Shown here piece by piece: positions 25,083 to 35,157 of a stretch of DNA of 64,000 nt. This DNA is from Shewanella psychrotolerans (GTDB lineage: Bacteria > Pseudomonadota > Gammaproteobacteria > Enterobacterales > Shewanellaceae). The translations under genes were made by a program, and so were the position numbers. The notes below the pieces were generated by a model. It had not been told where the DNA came from and made no database searches. It saw only the letters and a list, made by a program, of their open reading frames with translations. The first letter of the stretch is position 1; every line of letters starts with the position of its first letter. Location: the NCBI RefSeq assembly GCF_019457595.1, contig NZ_CP080419.1:186001-250000 (forward strand), given 5' to 3'.

Positions 25083-25594
25083 AGAAGTTATCTTTGTTAG
25101 TCTTGAGTATTCTCCTGACTGGTTGTGTGGGAGATAGAAGTGATTTAGAGCTATTTGTTACAACGACTAAAGCTCAGCATGTTGCTCATGTTCCACCTTT
25201 AAAAGAAACGCCTAAATTTGAACATTTTGCTTATCAAGCTAATTTAATGCGAAGTCCTTTTGTACCGCCATCTCGGGAGTTAACGGAAGAAGTTGTTGAT
25301 ACAACGAAAGACTGTCTGCAACCGGACTTAAAGCGACGTAAAGGACGTTTAGAAACGTACGCATTAGATAATCTCAAAATGCGAGGCACTTTAAGTGAGA
25401 GCCAAACTATCTGGGCATTAATCGAAACAAATGATGAAAGTGTTTATCGTTTGGGTGTCGGTGAATATTTAGGTCTTTATCATGGTCGAATTGCTAAAGT
25501 AACACCGCAAACGGTCGAAATAGTTGAATTAATTCCAGATGGAACAGGTTGCTGGACTGAAAGAGTGAGCAACATGGAACTAACTGGTGAATAA
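25079..25594 (+). CDS. pilP: Type IV pilus lipoprotein PilP
   Basis: This 171-residue inner-membrane lipoprotein has lipobox LLTGC (C16). A flexible region leads to a C-terminal beta-sandwich (MRGTL then VYRLGVGEYLGLYHGRIAKV) that contacts the secretin PilQ. It connects PilN/PilO to the outer-membrane pore. Its start overlaps pilO; pilQ follows after 21 bp. Confidence 0.94.
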   Translation: MKKLSLLVLSILLTGCVGDRSDLELFVTTTKAQHVAHVPPLKETPKFEHFAYQANLMRSPFVPPSRELTEEVVDTTKDCLQPDLKRRKGRLETYALDNLKMRGTLSESQTIWALIETNDESVYRLGVGEYLGLYHGRIAKVTPQTVEIVELIPDGTGCWTERVSNMELTGE

Positions 25595-25615
25595 CAAGCG
25601 AAGGATGAGGGAATA

Positions 25616-27667
25616 ATGGAATCTTCTGCCGCGAAAAACGCATTATTAAATATGTCACCTTTTTTAAAGGCTGCTTTGGGTTTGGCTTTAATATTAGGTG
25701 TGGCACCGTATTCTTCTGCTGCTAACCGCTTAGTGGATGTTAAATATCACTCAGTTGTCGATCATCAGCTTGAATTGCAACTGGTATTTGAGGAGAGCAT
25801 TAATGAACCTCGAATAAACTTAAATGCTTCACCTGCCCAAATTATTTTAGACTTCGACGATAGCTTGTCAGGGTTAGAAAAAGATGTACTGCCCATCAAT
25901 AATGTCGGTGTCAAATCACTCACGACCTCACAACATAACGAACAATTAAAAGTGCTGGTGGATTTGGCTAAAGTTAAAGCTTATCAAGGTAAGGTGCTCG
26001 GTAATACTTATCGACTAACTATTAACGATGAAGTTGCCAATAGAAATGATAGTGCGGTAAACCCTTTTGTTAATGGTGTTAAAGCGATAGATTTCCGTCG
26101 TTTAGCAAATGGTGGTGGTGAATTACTGGTTAAGTTAAATAATGCATCCGTCGCCGCTAATGTCGAACAAGTTGGCGCGAAGTTGGAGCTAAAACTATAT
26201 AACACAGATATCGCTTCTGACTTACTGTATGTCATGGATGTACAAGATTTTGCGACGCCAGTTAAGAGCTTTGAGACGTTTAAAGATGAGCTGACAACTC
26301 GAGTTTTAGTTGATATAGCTGGTCAGTATGAATACAACTATAAGCAAGAGGGTGATCTATTTCGCCTAAGTATTAAACAGGCTGAAAGGGCGACCGTTGT
26401 AAAGGAAGAGAAAAAATATGATGGGCGTTCGCTGTCACTTAACTTCCAAAGTATTTCAGTTAGAACGGTGTTGCAGATCATTGCCGATTATAACAACTTT
26501 AACTTAGTTACCAGTGACACCGTTGAAGGTGATATTACTCTTAGACTCGACGATGTGCCTTGGGATCAAGCCCTAGATCTTATTTTACAGACTAAGGGGT
26601 TAGATAAGCGTATCGAAGGAAATATCTTGATGGTGGCTCCCGCTGAAGAGTTGGCGATACGGGAAAGCCAGGAGCTAAAAAACCAGCAAGAAGTTAAAGA
26701 GCTTGCTCCGTTGTACTCAGAATATTTGCAAATTAACTATGCCAAGGCGACAGATATATCTGCGTTGCTCAAGGGCGAAGATTCAAGTCTGCTTTCTGCT
26801 CGTGGCACAGTTGCAGTAGATGATAGAACCAATACGTTATTGGTTAAAGATACTGAAGAAAGTCTTGAAAATATTCATCGTTTGATTGAAGTACTAGATA
26901 TTCCGATTCGCCAGGTATTGATCGAAGCTCGTATGGTGACGGTTAAGGATGATGTTTCTGAGAATCTTGGTATTAGATGGGGGATATCTGATCAACAAGG
27001 TAGTAAAGGCACTTCAGGTAGCTTAGAAGGTGCAAATGACATTGCGAACGGAACAGTTCCAGATATTGGTGACAGACTTAATGTCAATTTACCTGCAGCA
27101 GTGTCAAATCCAGCCAGTTTAGCTTTCCATGTCGCCAAATTGGCCGATGGTACCCTATTAGATCTTGAATTAAGCGCGCTTGAGCAAGAAGATAAAGGTG
27201 AAATCATCGCAAGTCCTCGTATCACAACATCGAACCAAAAGGCCGCTTATATCGAGCAAGGTGTTGAGATCCCTTATGTTGAATCGGCCTCTAGTGGTGC
27301 TGCAACTGTACAGTTTAAGAAAGCGGTGTTATCACTCCGTGTGACGCCACAAATTACTCCAGATAATCGTGTGATACTGGATCTCGAAATTACCCAAGAT
27401 TCACAAGGTAAAGTCGTTTCTACACCTTTAGGTCAAGCAGTATCTATTGATACACAGCGTATTGGTACTCAGGTGCTGGTGGATCATGGAGAGACGATTG
27501 TGCTGGGCGGGATTTATTCACAGAATTTGATCAATCGAGTCAGCAAAGTTCCTGTTTTAGGCGATATTCCTTTCCTAGGTTATCTGTTTAGAAACACTAC
27601 CGATCAAAATGTGCGTCAGGAGTTGTTGATTTTCGTGACACCTAAAATTATCTCTGAAGATATCTAA
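25616..27667 (+). CDS. pilQ: Type IV pilus secretin PilQ
   Basis: This 683-residue outer-membrane pore is used for pilus extrusion and DNA uptake. In order: a signal peptide (about 17-35 from this start), two AMIN domains that bind peptidoglycan, a secretin/TonB short N-terminal domain (LNFQSISVRTVLQIIADYN), an N1-like repeat (VDDRTNTLLVKD), and the secretin core with VPVLGDIPFLGYLFRN and the closing LLIFVTPKI. GATGAGGG precedes ATG 25616; a second ATG at 25649 would also leave a good signal peptide. It ends the pil operon before a terminator. Confidence 0.95.
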   Translation: MESSAAKNALLNMSPFLKAALGLALILGVAPYSSAANRLVDVKYHSVVDHQLELQLVFEESINEPRINLNASPAQIILDFDDSLSGLEKDVLPINNVGVKSLTTSQHNEQLKVLVDLAKVKAYQGKVLGNTYRLTINDEVANRNDSAVNPFVNGVKAIDFRRLANGGGELLVKLNNASVAANVEQVGAKLELKLYNTDIASDLLYVMDVQDFATPVKSFETFKDELTTRVLVDIAGQYEYNYKQEGDLFRLSIKQAERATVVKEEKKYDGRSLSLNFQSISVRTVLQIIADYNNFNLVTSDTVEGDITLRLDDVPWDQALDLILQTKGLDKRIEGNILMVAPAEELAIRESQELKNQQEVKELAPLYSEYLQINYAKATDISALLKGEDSSLLSARGTVAVDDRTNTLLVKDTEESLENIHRLIEVLDIPIRQVLIEARMVTVKDDVSENLGIRWGISDQQGSKGTSGSLEGANDIANGTVPDIGDRLNVNLPAAVSNPASLAFHVAKLADGTLLDLELSALEQEDKGEIIASPRITTSNQKAAYIEQGVEIPYVESASSGAATVQFKKAVLSLRVTPQITPDNRVILDLEITQDSQGKVVSTPLGQAVSIDTQRIGTQVLVDHGETIVLGGIYSQNLINRVSKVPVLGDIPFLGYLFRNTTDQNVRQELLIFVTPKIISEDI

Positions 27668-27689
27668 GGCACTATTTTTTATATAGAAG

Positions 27690-27717
27690 AAGCCAGCGCA
27701 TCGGCGCTGGCTTTTTT
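27690..27717 (+). terminator. Intrinsic terminator after pilQ
   Basis: AGCCAGCGC and GCGCTGGCT form a 9-bp stem followed by TTTTTT, 23 bp after the pilQ stop. It separates pilMNOPQ from aroKB. Confidence 0.92.
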
Positions 27718-27882
27718 GTGGCAAAGTATAATTTCATAGAATTTACACGCTTCTCTTGCCTTTAAGGTGAGTTAACTGAGATAATCTGTGGTCAAGTCTC
27801 ATTAGAGCAAGGTAACATTTAAGGTCGGCCTGATTTTCTGGTCGGCGTAGGCAAACTTAATATAAGATTCAGACGTAAAGCA

Positions 27883-28398
27883 ATGGCTGAAAAACGTAAT
27901 ATTTTCCTAGTAGGTCCTATGGGGGCTGGTAAAAGCACTATAGGTCGTCATCTGGCGCAGATGCTCCATTTAGAATTCCACGATTCCGATCAAGAAATTG
28001 AACACCGTACAGGTGCGGACATTGCGTGGGTATTTGACGTTGAGGGCGAAGAGGGTTTTCGTCGTCGCGAAACACAAGTTGTCGCTGATTTAACTGAAAA
28101 ACAAGGTATTGTTTTAGCCACCGGCGGCGGATCAATTCAGAGCAAAGATATTCGTAATAATCTTTCTGCTCGAGGTATTGTGGTTTATTTAGAAACGACC
28201 ATCGATAAGCAGGTAGCGCGTACGCAGCGTGATAAGCGTCGCCCACTCCTGCAAGTTGATGATCCTCGTGAGGTATTAGAAAGCCTTGCTGAAATACGCA
28301 ACCCTCTTTACGAAGAGATTGCCGATGTTATCGTTAAAACCGATGAACAAAGTGCAAAAGTTGTTGCGAATCAAATTATTGAACAGTTAGGTTTTTAA
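27883..28398 (+). CDS. aroK: Shikimate kinase
   Basis: This 171-residue P-loop kinase phosphorylates shikimate in aromatic amino-acid synthesis. The Walker A motif GPMGAGKST is near the N-terminus, the shikimate-binding DSD follows at about 33-35, GGG at about 80-82, and the lid carries RDKRRPLL. The length equals AroK of E. coli. It starts the aroK-aroB-damX-dam run and is 15 bp from aroB. Confidence 0.97.
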   Translation: MAEKRNIFLVGPMGAGKSTIGRHLAQMLHLEFHDSDQEIEHRTGADIAWVFDVEGEEGFRRRETQVVADLTEKQGIVLATGGGSIQSKDIRNNLSARGIVVYLETTIDKQVARTQRDKRRPLLQVDDPREVLESLAEIRNPLYEEIADVIVKTDEQSAKVVANQIIEQLGF

Positions 28399-28413
28399 TT
28401 ATTAGGCGGTAGT

Positions 28414-29490
28414 ATGGAGCAGATTCAGGTTGAGCTTGGTGTACGCAGTTACCCTATTTATATTGGCCCGAATCTACTGAAACAGCCCGAATTATTTGAA
28501 GGTTGTCTTCAGAATAAAAAAGTTCTTATCGTTACTAATGATACAGTAGCGCCCTTGTACTTAGAACAGGTACAGGCGCTATTGAATCCTCTCCTATGTG
28601 CAACACCTGTCATTTTGCCAGACGGTGAAAAGTACAAAACTCTCACACAAATGGATGATATCTTTACCTCACTGCTGTCGCAGAATATGGGGCGAGATAC
28701 TGTATTGCTGGCTTTGGGCGGTGGTGTCGTTGGTGATATGACCGGATTTGCCGCAGCTTGCTATCAGCGTGGTGTCGATTTCATTCAGGTTCCCACAACG
28801 CTTTTATCCCAAGTTGACTCTTCTGTTGGAGGTAAAACTGCGGTCAATCACCCTATGGGTAAAAACATGATTGGGGCGTTTTATCAGCCACAACTTGTGG
28901 TGATCGATACTGTATGTTTATCGACTCTTCCCGCAAGAGAGTTTGCTGCTGGTATGGCTGAGGTGATTAAGTACGGCATTATTTGGGACCAAGCATTTTT
29001 TGAGTGGTTGGAAAATAATGTCGACGCGCTTAAGTCACTCGATGAGTCTGCTTTAAAATATGCAATTGCTCGTTGCTGCCAGATAAAAGCCGATGTGGTT
29101 GCTCAGGATGAAACCGAGCAAAGTGTCAGAGCGCTGCTTAATCTGGGCCATACATTTGGTCATGCTATCGAGGCCGAAATGGGTTATGGCGTTTGGCTCC
29201 ATGGTGAAGCTGTCGCTGTCGGCACAGTCCTTGCTGCACAAACTGCATATAAGATGGCCTTGATTGATGAGTCAATTGTTTGTCGTATCATTACGATATT
29301 TGAAGCATTTGATTTACCTGTAGAGGCTCCAGAATCGATGAATTTTGACCAGTTCATCAAGCATATGCGGCGAGATAAGAAAGTGTTACAAGGCAAGCTT
29401 CGTTTGGTATTACCTGAGGGTTTAGGCCAAGCAGGTATTTATAGCGAAGTCCCTGAATCACTTTTGGAAGAGGTTATCGGCCGCGCTTAG
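28414..29490 (+). CDS. aroB: 3-dehydroquinate synthase
   Basis: This 358-residue NAD- and zinc-dependent enzyme closes DAHP to 3-dehydroquinate. Visible are PDGEKYKTL, the dinucleotide-binding [28 protein letters not shown] and zinc-ligand segments including the histidines in [11 protein letters not shown]. Length is normal. It lies between aroK and damX as in most gammaproteobacteria. Confidence 0.97.
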   Translation: MEQIQVELGVRSYPIYIGPNLLKQPELFEGCLQNKKVLIVTNDTVAPLYLEQVQALLNPLLCATPVILPDGEKYKTLTQMDDIFTSLLSQNMGRDTVLLALGGGVVGDMTGFAAACYQRGVDFIQVPTTLLSQVDSSVGGKTAVNHPMGKNMIGAFYQPQLVVIDTVCLSTLPAREFAAGMAEVIKYGIIWDQAFFEWLENNVDALKSLDESALKYAIARCCQIKADVVAQDETEQSVRALLNLGHTFGHAIEAEMGYGVWLHGEAVAVGTVLAAQTAYKMALIDESIVCRIITIFEAFDLPVEAPESMNFDQFIKHMRRDKKVLQGKLRLVLPEGLGQAGIYSEVPESLLEEVIGRA

Positions 29491-29508
29491 CATTTGTGTG
29501 GTGACTCC

Positions 29509-30936
29509 GTGACTTTTCAAGCATCAATATTATTACCTAGCCAAGAATCCTTACTGCATCGTCTGCAGCATGTGGTGTTATATGGTCAGCAGTTAACTGT
29601 TTTGACGGGGGATGAGGGCGCAGGGAAAACAACTATCGTCACCGCTCTTGTCGATGAATTAGAGGGTGTTAGTTCAGCATTAGTTACTTGTCCGCAACAC
29701 GCCGAAAGTGCAGAAATTCGCCGTAAAATATTGGTTCAATTACTATCTGATCCTTTGTTTGATGATGAAGTGACTCTACCTGAAACCCTTGTTGAACTCT
29801 CTGATTCTTTACCTACCAGTTCTCATATCGTAATAGATGATGCCCATTATCTGCCGCTTGAGGTGTGGGCTGAATGTATTATCTTGAGTCAAATGTTGTT
29901 GACGGGGAAAAGTATCTCCTTAACCTTAACGGCTCCCAGTTCTTTCTTATCTGAACTGTTAACTCAATTACCTGAAAGTCAGCATCAACTGCTATTGCCT
30001 ATGGCAATTGAGCCCCTGCCCGATGTTGAAAGAGAAGCGCTGTATTACTCGTTACTACATCGAAGTGAACAAACACCTTTTACACCCAGAGATATCGTTC
30101 GAGATCAGTTGCAACAGCAGCAAGGCTTACCTAGTGAAGTGGTTACACTGCTTTATTTAGCGTTACACGGTAAACCTGAAAAGGTTAAGTCTAGCCCTTG
30201 GTTATTGTTTTCTATCGTCACTATTACTCTTTTTTTCATTGCTCTTGTTGGGTATTTTATTATTGCCGATGATGATTCGTCTCACTTTACTCCTGAACAG
30301 ACAGTCTCGTCGGTACGAGCGAGCCAGGATAACTACGCTTATGGTGAGGCTTTGCTATTTCCCTATTTTTCACAGCGCCAACAATGGGCCATTATAGAAC
30401 CAGTAGGTGTTGAAGCCATCGACATCGACAATAAAAGTGAGGTCGATGGAAATGCTGATTTAGCGTTAAATGATGCTGCTAATAAACAGCAAGGTCTTGA
30501 TAAACCATCGAATAAAAACGCTTCAGTTATTAATGAAGAAAATAGAGCGGATAATGTTGAGGTCTTCGCTGTTACTGCTAGCGAATTACCGACAGAGAAA
30601 GCGAGCCAGCTTGGGGTCGTCGAAGATAAGCCATCCACATCAGTTAGTGTGGAGCATCCGAGTTCAGGTTATACGTTGCAACTCGCTAGTGTTAAGAAAC
30701 TCGAGTCGTTAGACGAAATTATAGATAAATTGGAGTCAACCAAAGAGATGCAGGTGGCTAGATATAAGCAGCGCTGGGTTATCTTATATGGGCAGTATGA
30801 GTCACAAGAGCAGGCTAGAAATGAAGCCAAGCGGCTGCAACAAGAGATGGGGCTTCAGTTACCTTGGTTACGCATGTGGGCAGATTTATCTCAATATCAG
30901 TTACAACAAGAGCTACCTAATCGTGAAATTCAATAA
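29509..30936 (+). CDS. damX: DamX-like cell-division protein (AAA ATPase plus SPOR domain)
   Basis: This 475-residue bitopic membrane protein has a cytoplasmic AAA/ExeA-like ATPase domain with Walker A GDEGAGKTT (34-42) and a Walker B-like HIVIDDAHYL. A membrane segment lies near 230-251 and a Glu/Asn/Ser-rich periplasmic linker follows. The C-terminal SPOR domain (about 386-465, starting GYTLQLASV) binds denuded septal peptidoglycan. The start is uncertain: a GTG at 29509 gives VTFQASILLPSQ, resembling the family N-terminus, while a TTG at 29494 adds five residues; neither has a strong ribosome site. It sits between aroB and dam as in E. coli. Confidence 0.85.
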   Translation: MTFQASILLPSQESLLHRLQHVVLYGQQLTVLTGDEGAGKTTIVTALVDELEGVSSALVTCPQHAESAEIRRKILVQLLSDPLFDDEVTLPETLVELSDSLPTSSHIVIDDAHYLPLEVWAECIILSQMLLTGKSISLTLTAPSSFLSELLTQLPESQHQLLLPMAIEPLPDVEREALYYSLLHRSEQTPFTPRDIVRDQLQQQQGLPSEVVTLLYLALHGKPEKVKSSPWLLFSIVTITLFFIALVGYFIIADDDSSHFTPEQTVSSVRASQDNYAYGEALLFPYFSQRQQWAIIEPVGVEAIDIDNKSEVDGNADLALNDAANKQQGLDKPSNKNASVINEENRADNVEVFAVTASELPTEKASQLGVVEDKPSTSVSVEHPSSGYTLQLASVKKLESLDEIIDKLESTKEMQVARYKQRWVILYGQYESQEQARNEAKRLQQEMGLQLPWLRMWADLSQYQLQQELPNREIQ

Positions 30937-30988
30937 TAAACAGAGTACAATCGGCTACTTGTTTTCACTGCGCACCCAATCGATTTAG

Positions 30989-31828
30989 ATGATTAAAAAA
31001 CAGAGAGCCTTTCTTAAATGGGCTGGCGGAAAATTTAAACTGGTTGATGCGCTTACGCAACACCTTCCCCAAGGCGATAGACTCGTCGAGCCTTTTGTCG
31101 GCGCAGGTTCGGTATTCCTAAATACGCGCTATAAGCGTTATTTATTGTGTGATATCAACCAAGATTTGATCAATCTGTATCAGATCGTCCAAGACACTCC
31201 CGAAAAATATATTACTGCGGCTAAAGCCATGTTTGTTGATGTGAAGAACGACAAAGAGGCTTATTACCAAGTTCGTCGAGAATTCAATCAGACATCAGAT
31301 CCATTTCTGCGTTCGGTGTACTTCCTTTATATGAATCGTCACGGCTTTAATGGCTTATGTCGATACAATAAGAAAGGCGGGTTTAATGTGCCTTTTGGCT
31401 CATATAAAAAGCCCTATTTCCCCCACGATGAGATAATGGGTTTTGCTGAAAAAGCGCAAAATGCTGAATTTCAATGTATTGGTTACGAACAGGCATTTGA
31501 TTTAACCAAGGCGGGAGATGTGGTTTATTGCGATCCTCCATATGCACCTCTATCGACGACTTCAAGTTTTACCACCTATGTCGGTTCAGGTTTTAGCTTA
31601 GATGATCAGGCGTTACTTGCTCGAAAGGCGCGCCATACAGCGATAGACCGAGGTATTCCTGTCTTGATCAGTAACCACGATATTGCGCTAACTCGAGAGC
31701 TATATCATGGTGCACGTTTTGATACTATTCAGGTGCAGCGCAATATAAGCCAAAATGGTAGTGGACGTAAAAAAGTTGATGAGTTGATGGCGCTGTATGA
31801 TGATAGATACCACAGCGAGAATGATTAA
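30989..31828 (+). CDS. dam: DNA adenine methylase
   Basis: This 279-residue alpha-group N6-adenine methyltransferase acts on GATC. It begins FLKWAGGKFKLVD, the family N-terminal motif, has the AdoMet-binding FVGAGSVF (36-43) and the catalytic DPPY (182-185). E. coli Dam has 278 residues. It ends the aroKB-damX-dam run and its last 4 bp overlap the reverse-strand DUF2970 gene. It would serve mismatch repair and replication timing. Confidence 0.97.
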   Translation: MIKKQRAFLKWAGGKFKLVDALTQHLPQGDRLVEPFVGAGSVFLNTRYKRYLLCDINQDLINLYQIVQDTPEKYITAAKAMFVDVKNDKEAYYQVRREFNQTSDPFLRSVYFLYMNRHGFNGLCRYNKKGGFNVPFGSYKKPYFPHDEIMGFAEKAQNAEFQCIGYEQAFDLTKAGDVVYCDPPYAPLSTTSSFTTYVGSGFSLDDQALLARKARHTAIDRGIPVLISNHDIALTRELYHGARFDTIQVQRNISQNGSGRKKVDELMALYDDRYHSEND

Positions 31829-32043
31829 GCTAAAACTAGTTTTACAATAAATATCAGAGATATAACTAATACAATTGCAATAAGGATTCCCATAATGATG
31901 AACGGGATTGGAGAGCGTGATTGAAAGTCTCTGTGACGATTACGCTCAGTTTGCACACCAAAAAACGCTGCTATTGTCGATAATAGCAATCGAAATAGAG
32001 ATTGCCGTCTAGTAGCGATTTTGCTGGCTCGTTGGATTAACAT
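31825..32043 (-). CDS. DUF2970 small membrane protein
   Basis: This 72-residue protein has an N-terminal half with LLSTIAAFFGVQTERNR followed by RDFQSRSPIPFIIMG and one hydrophobic segment (about 47-70). This fits DUF2970, short single-pass proteins of proteobacteria with no known function. It is convergent with dam (4-bp overlap of ends) and its start overlaps the end of the upstream reverse-strand gene by 35 bp, implying translational coupling. Confidence 0.75.
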   Translation of the reverse strand: MLIQRASKIATRRQSLFRLLLSTIAAFFGVQTERNRHRDFQSRSPIPFIIMGILIAIVLVISLIFIVKLVLA

Positions 32044-32356
32044 CGTCTATCGGTCTTTCATGATGACCGTGAAGTAACTCTAACAAATCGAGAAAATGAA
32101 ACTGACTAGAGCGACTTTTACCTGTAAGCCAGTTTCCCCAGCTAACATTATCGCCCTGTTGAGCACAGCGGTTGTTTGGGTGGTTGGCGGGTAATGTAGG
32201 ATTGTAATTAGTATTGCCATCACATACGCAGGCAACTGATGTGCTGTTATCCGAAAGACTCGTCACGCTTAAGGCTGTCATCCCAACAGCTACGGCCGCA
32301 ATCGCCAGCATCACAGCTGATTTCATGCTAGCAGAAAGCTTTGTCCTGTCTTTCAT
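32009..32356 (-). CDS. Hypothetical small exported or membrane protein
   Basis: This 115-residue protein matches no family I recognise. From ATG 32356 (AGGA 7 bp upstream) it has a short basic N-terminus, a hydrophobic segment at about 12-32, then a Cys-containing region (ACVCDGN and NNRCAQQGD; four cysteines in the ORF, two as CVC) and a polar His-rich tail. It could be a secreted or anchored protein with disulfides or a metal site. It overlaps the DUF2970 gene by 35 bp and is probably co-transcribed with it. The longer frame to 32389 lacks a better ribosome site. Confidence 0.6.
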   Translation of the reverse strand: MKDRTKLSASMKSAVMLAIAAVAVGMTALSVTSLSDNSTSVACVCDGNTNYNPTLPANHPNNRCAQQGDNVSWGNWLTGKSRSSQFHFLDLLELLHGHHERPIDDVNPTSQQNRY

Positions 32357-32569
32357 TCCAATATCCTGTTGAATAAGCAACCCATACAATTGAAGGCATT
32401 ATAGCAAATACGTTTATATTTTGAACATGTTTTCTGCGTTCAAATTTACAGACAGTGAAATTTGCTCATTTCTGAGGTTGTGCATGGGTTTATATTGGAT
32501 AAGTCCTAGAGTGGCAATACGCCAATAAGGTAGAATAGCGTATTTGTTATCCATACTAGCGAGTTTGCC

Positions 32570-33250
32570 ATGCGCCCATTTTTAATTGCTCCTTCAATTT
32601 TATCTGCTGATTTTGCCCGTTTAGGGGAAGATGTTGATGCCGTGCTCAGTGCTGGTGCGGATGTTGTTCATTTTGATGTGATGGACAATCATTATGTTCC
32701 AAATTTAACCATTGGCCCTATGGTTTGTAAGGCGCTGCGAGATTACGGCGTAACTGCTGATATCGACGTGCATCTAATGGTTAAGCCCGTTGATCGTATT
32801 ATTCCGGATTTTGCCGAAGCTGGAGCCTCTATCATTACCTTCCACCCTGAAGCATCTGAACATATTGATAGAAGCTTGCAATTGATAAAAGAGTCTGGCT
32901 GTAAGGCTGGGTTGGTATTTAATCCAGGTACTCCACTGCACTACTTAGATTATGTAATGGATAAGCTTGATGTGATCTTATTGATGTCGGTTAATCCTGG
33001 ATTTGGTGGCCAGTCATTTATTCCTGCGACGCTAGATAAACTGCGCCAAGTGCGCGAGCGTATCGATGCAAGTGGCTTCGATATCCGCTTAGAAGTTGAT
33101 GGTGGTGTAAAGGTTGATAATATTGCCGAAATAGCCGCTGCTGGTGCCGATATGTTTGTCGCGGGGTCAGCTATCTTCAATAAACCCGATTATAAAGCCG
33201 TTATTGACGAGATGCGTCAAGAGCTAGCTAAGGTAGATGCAAACTCATGA
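32570..33250 (+). CDS. rpe: Ribulose-phosphate 3-epimerase
   Basis: This 226-residue TIM-barrel enzyme of the pentose phosphate pathway interconverts ribulose 5-phosphate and xylulose 5-phosphate. Signatures are [16 protein letters not shown] with active-site Ser/Asp, [29 protein letters not shown] and the C-terminal EVDGGV and AGSAIF. Its stop overlaps the gph start (ATGA, 33247-33250). Confidence 0.97.
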   Translation: MRPFLIAPSILSADFARLGEDVDAVLSAGADVVHFDVMDNHYVPNLTIGPMVCKALRDYGVTADIDVHLMVKPVDRIIPDFAEAGASIITFHPEASEHIDRSLQLIKESGCKAGLVFNPGTPLHYLDYVMDKLDVILLMSVNPGFGGQSFIPATLDKLRQVRERIDASGFDIRLEVDGGVKVDNIAEIAAAGADMFVAGSAIFNKPDYKAVIDEMRQELAKVDANS

Positions 33251-33945
33251 TTAATGGTAAACAGCTAAAGGCAATCGCTTTTGATCTGGACGGCACATTA
33301 ATTGACAGTGTACCTGATCTGCATGCCGCAACCAACGCCACGCTCGAAGAGTTAGGGCTAGCAATTTGTCAAGAAGAGCAAGTGCGCTCATGGGTGGGAA
33401 ACGGCGCCGAAAAGTTAATGGAGCGTGCACTGACCTTTGCCAAAGCAACAGACATTGAAAATGCCGAGTTACAAATGGCGATGCCAGTGTTTATGCGTCA
33501 TTATGAACAGCATCTTCAGTGTCACAGTAAGCTATATGATGGTGTTAAAGCTGCGCTTGAGCAGTTAGTTCAAGCAGGACACAAGCTGGCCATTGTCACT
33601 AATAAACCTTATCGTTTTACCGTCCCCTTGCTTGAGGCATTCGGTATTGATCATCTCTTTAGCCTAGTTCTTGGCGGGGATTCACTCGAAAAGATGAAGC
33701 CCGATCCGCTGCCATTAACTCACCTGTTAACCGAGTGGCAGCTTTTACCGTCGCAACTTTTGATGGTGGGTGACTCTAAAAACGATATTTTTGCAGCTAA
33801 AGCGGCGGGTATTGCCTCAATCGGCTTGACCTATGGGTACAACTACGGTGAAGATATTGGGCTCAGCGGTCCAACGGCCGTCTGTGACACCTTTAGCGAA
33901 GTATTGGCGCAAATAACAGATCGTCAAAATGTATTGGAGCAATAA
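33247..33945 (+). CDS. gph: Phosphoglycolate phosphatase
   Basis: This 232-residue HAD-superfamily hydrolase removes phosphate from 2-phosphoglycolate, partly arising from DNA repair. Motif I is [14 protein letters not shown] with the nucleophile and acid/base aspartates, motif II is VTNKP, motif III is the Lys in KMKPDP, and motif IV is VGDSKND. It is coupled to rpe by a 4-bp overlap and followed after 5 bp by trpS, the common rpe-gph-trpS order. Confidence 0.94.
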   Translation: MINGKQLKAIAFDLDGTLIDSVPDLHAATNATLEELGLAICQEEQVRSWVGNGAEKLMERALTFAKATDIENAELQMAMPVFMRHYEQHLQCHSKLYDGVKAALEQLVQAGHKLAIVTNKPYRFTVPLLEAFGIDHLFSLVLGGDSLEKMKPDPLPLTHLLTEWQLLPSQLLMVGDSKNDIFAAKAAGIASIGLTYGYNYGEDIGLSGPTAVCDTFSEVLAQITDRQNVLEQ

Positions 33946-33950
33946 AACGT

Positions 33951-34949
33951 ATGACTAAACCTATCGTTCTTAGCGGTGCCCAGCCGTCAGGTGAATTAAC
34001 CATTGGTAACTATATGGGCGCGTTACGTCAGTGGGTTGCTATGCAAGATAGTCATGATTGCCTGTACTGCGTTGTTGATCTGCATGCTATTACCGTTCGC
34101 CAAGATCCTGCAAAATTGCGTGACGCTTGTCTAGATACGCTCGCGCTGTATTTAGCGTGTGGTGTCGATCCGAAAAAGAGCACGGTATTTATTCAGTCTC
34201 AGGTACCGCAGCATACCCAACTTGGGTGGGCGCTTAACTGTTACACCCAAATGGGTGAGTTAAACCGTATGACCCAGTTTAAGGATAAGTCGCAAAAGCA
34301 TGCTAATAATATCAATGTTGGCCTATTCGGCTACCCTGTATTGATGGCTGCCGATATTTTGCTTTATCAGGCTAATGAAATTCCTGTAGGGCAAGATCAG
34401 AAACAACATCTTGAGCTGACTCGTGATATTGCGACTCGCTTCAATAATGCCTATGGCGAGACATTTACCATTCCTGAGCCATTTATCCCGGAGCACGGTG
34501 CTAAGGTGATGTCGTTGCAAGATCCGCTTAAGAAGATGTCTAAGTCAGATGACAACCGTAACAATGTCATTGGTCTGCTTGAAGATCCTAAAGCAGTATT
34601 GAAAAAGCTCAAGAAAGCGATGACCGATAGTGACGAGCCACCTGTGGTACGTTTCGATGTTGAAAATAAGCCTGGTGTTTCAAACCTACTTAGCTTGATG
34701 TCAGGTGTGACGGGTCAAAGTATTGCTAGTATTGAAAAAGATTTTGAAGGCAAGATGTACGGTCATCTAAAAGTTGCAGCTGGCGAAGCCGTCGTTGGCA
34801 TGCTTGAGCCTTTACAAGCACGCTTCAAAGAGTTTAGAGCCGATCAAACATTCCTCAATCAAGTGATGCATGAAGGTGCCGAAAAAGCACAAGCACGTGC
34901 AGAAGTGACCCTGAAGAAGGTTTATGAAAAGATTGGTTTGTTAGTTTAA
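33951..34949 (+). CDS. trpS: Tryptophanyl-tRNA synthetase
   Basis: This 332-residue class I aminoacyl-tRNA synthetase charges tRNA-Trp. The HIGH-type motif is TIGNYMG (17-23), and the KMSKS loop is in [11 protein letters not shown] near residue 195. [15 protein letters not shown] and [11 protein letters not shown] are family hallmarks. Length is normal. It is followed by an intrinsic terminator. Confidence 0.97.
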   Translation: MTKPIVLSGAQPSGELTIGNYMGALRQWVAMQDSHDCLYCVVDLHAITVRQDPAKLRDACLDTLALYLACGVDPKKSTVFIQSQVPQHTQLGWALNCYTQMGELNRMTQFKDKSQKHANNINVGLFGYPVLMAADILLYQANEIPVGQDQKQHLELTRDIATRFNNAYGETFTIPEPFIPEHGAKVMSLQDPLKKMSKSDDNRNNVIGLLEDPKAVLKKLKKAMTDSDEPPVVRFDVENKPGVSNLLSLMSGVTGQSIASIEKDFEGKMYGHLKVAAGEAVVGMLEPLQARFKEFRADQTFLNQVMHEGAEKAQARAEVTLKKVYEKIGLLV

Positions 34950-34966
34950 GTCATTATCTTTAATGC

Positions 34967-34997
34967 TAAAAAAGCTAGCTTTGCTGGCTTTTTTTTT
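34967..34997 (+). terminator. Intrinsic terminator after trpS
   Basis: AAAAAGCTAGC and GCTGGCTTTTT pair around TTT, followed by a T tract, 20 bp after the trpS stop. Confidence 0.88.
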
Positions 34998-35024
34998 ATG
35001 GAACTTGGACTCGCGCTATAAAGG

Positions 35025-35157
35025 TAATACCAATTAAGACATTCACAACGTCCTTGTTGTTTGCAACCAGTGAAGAGCATAGTTGAACTAGGCTCAAACT
35101 GGTTAACACAGCATCAAAAGCGCTGAGTCGATCAACTTCTTATACTGATTGGTATTA
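35025..35157. repeat. MITE-like element with 10-bp perfect terminal inverted repeats
   Basis: TAATACCAAT at 35025-35034 is repeated inverted as ATTGGTATTA at 35148-35157, giving a 133-bp element with no coding capacity. The interior includes CCTTGTTGTTTGCA (35052-35065), found again at 57160-57173. The right end abuts the remnant of a transporter gene, so the element may mark the break in that gene. No target duplication longer than the possible TA was seen. Confidence 0.6.
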
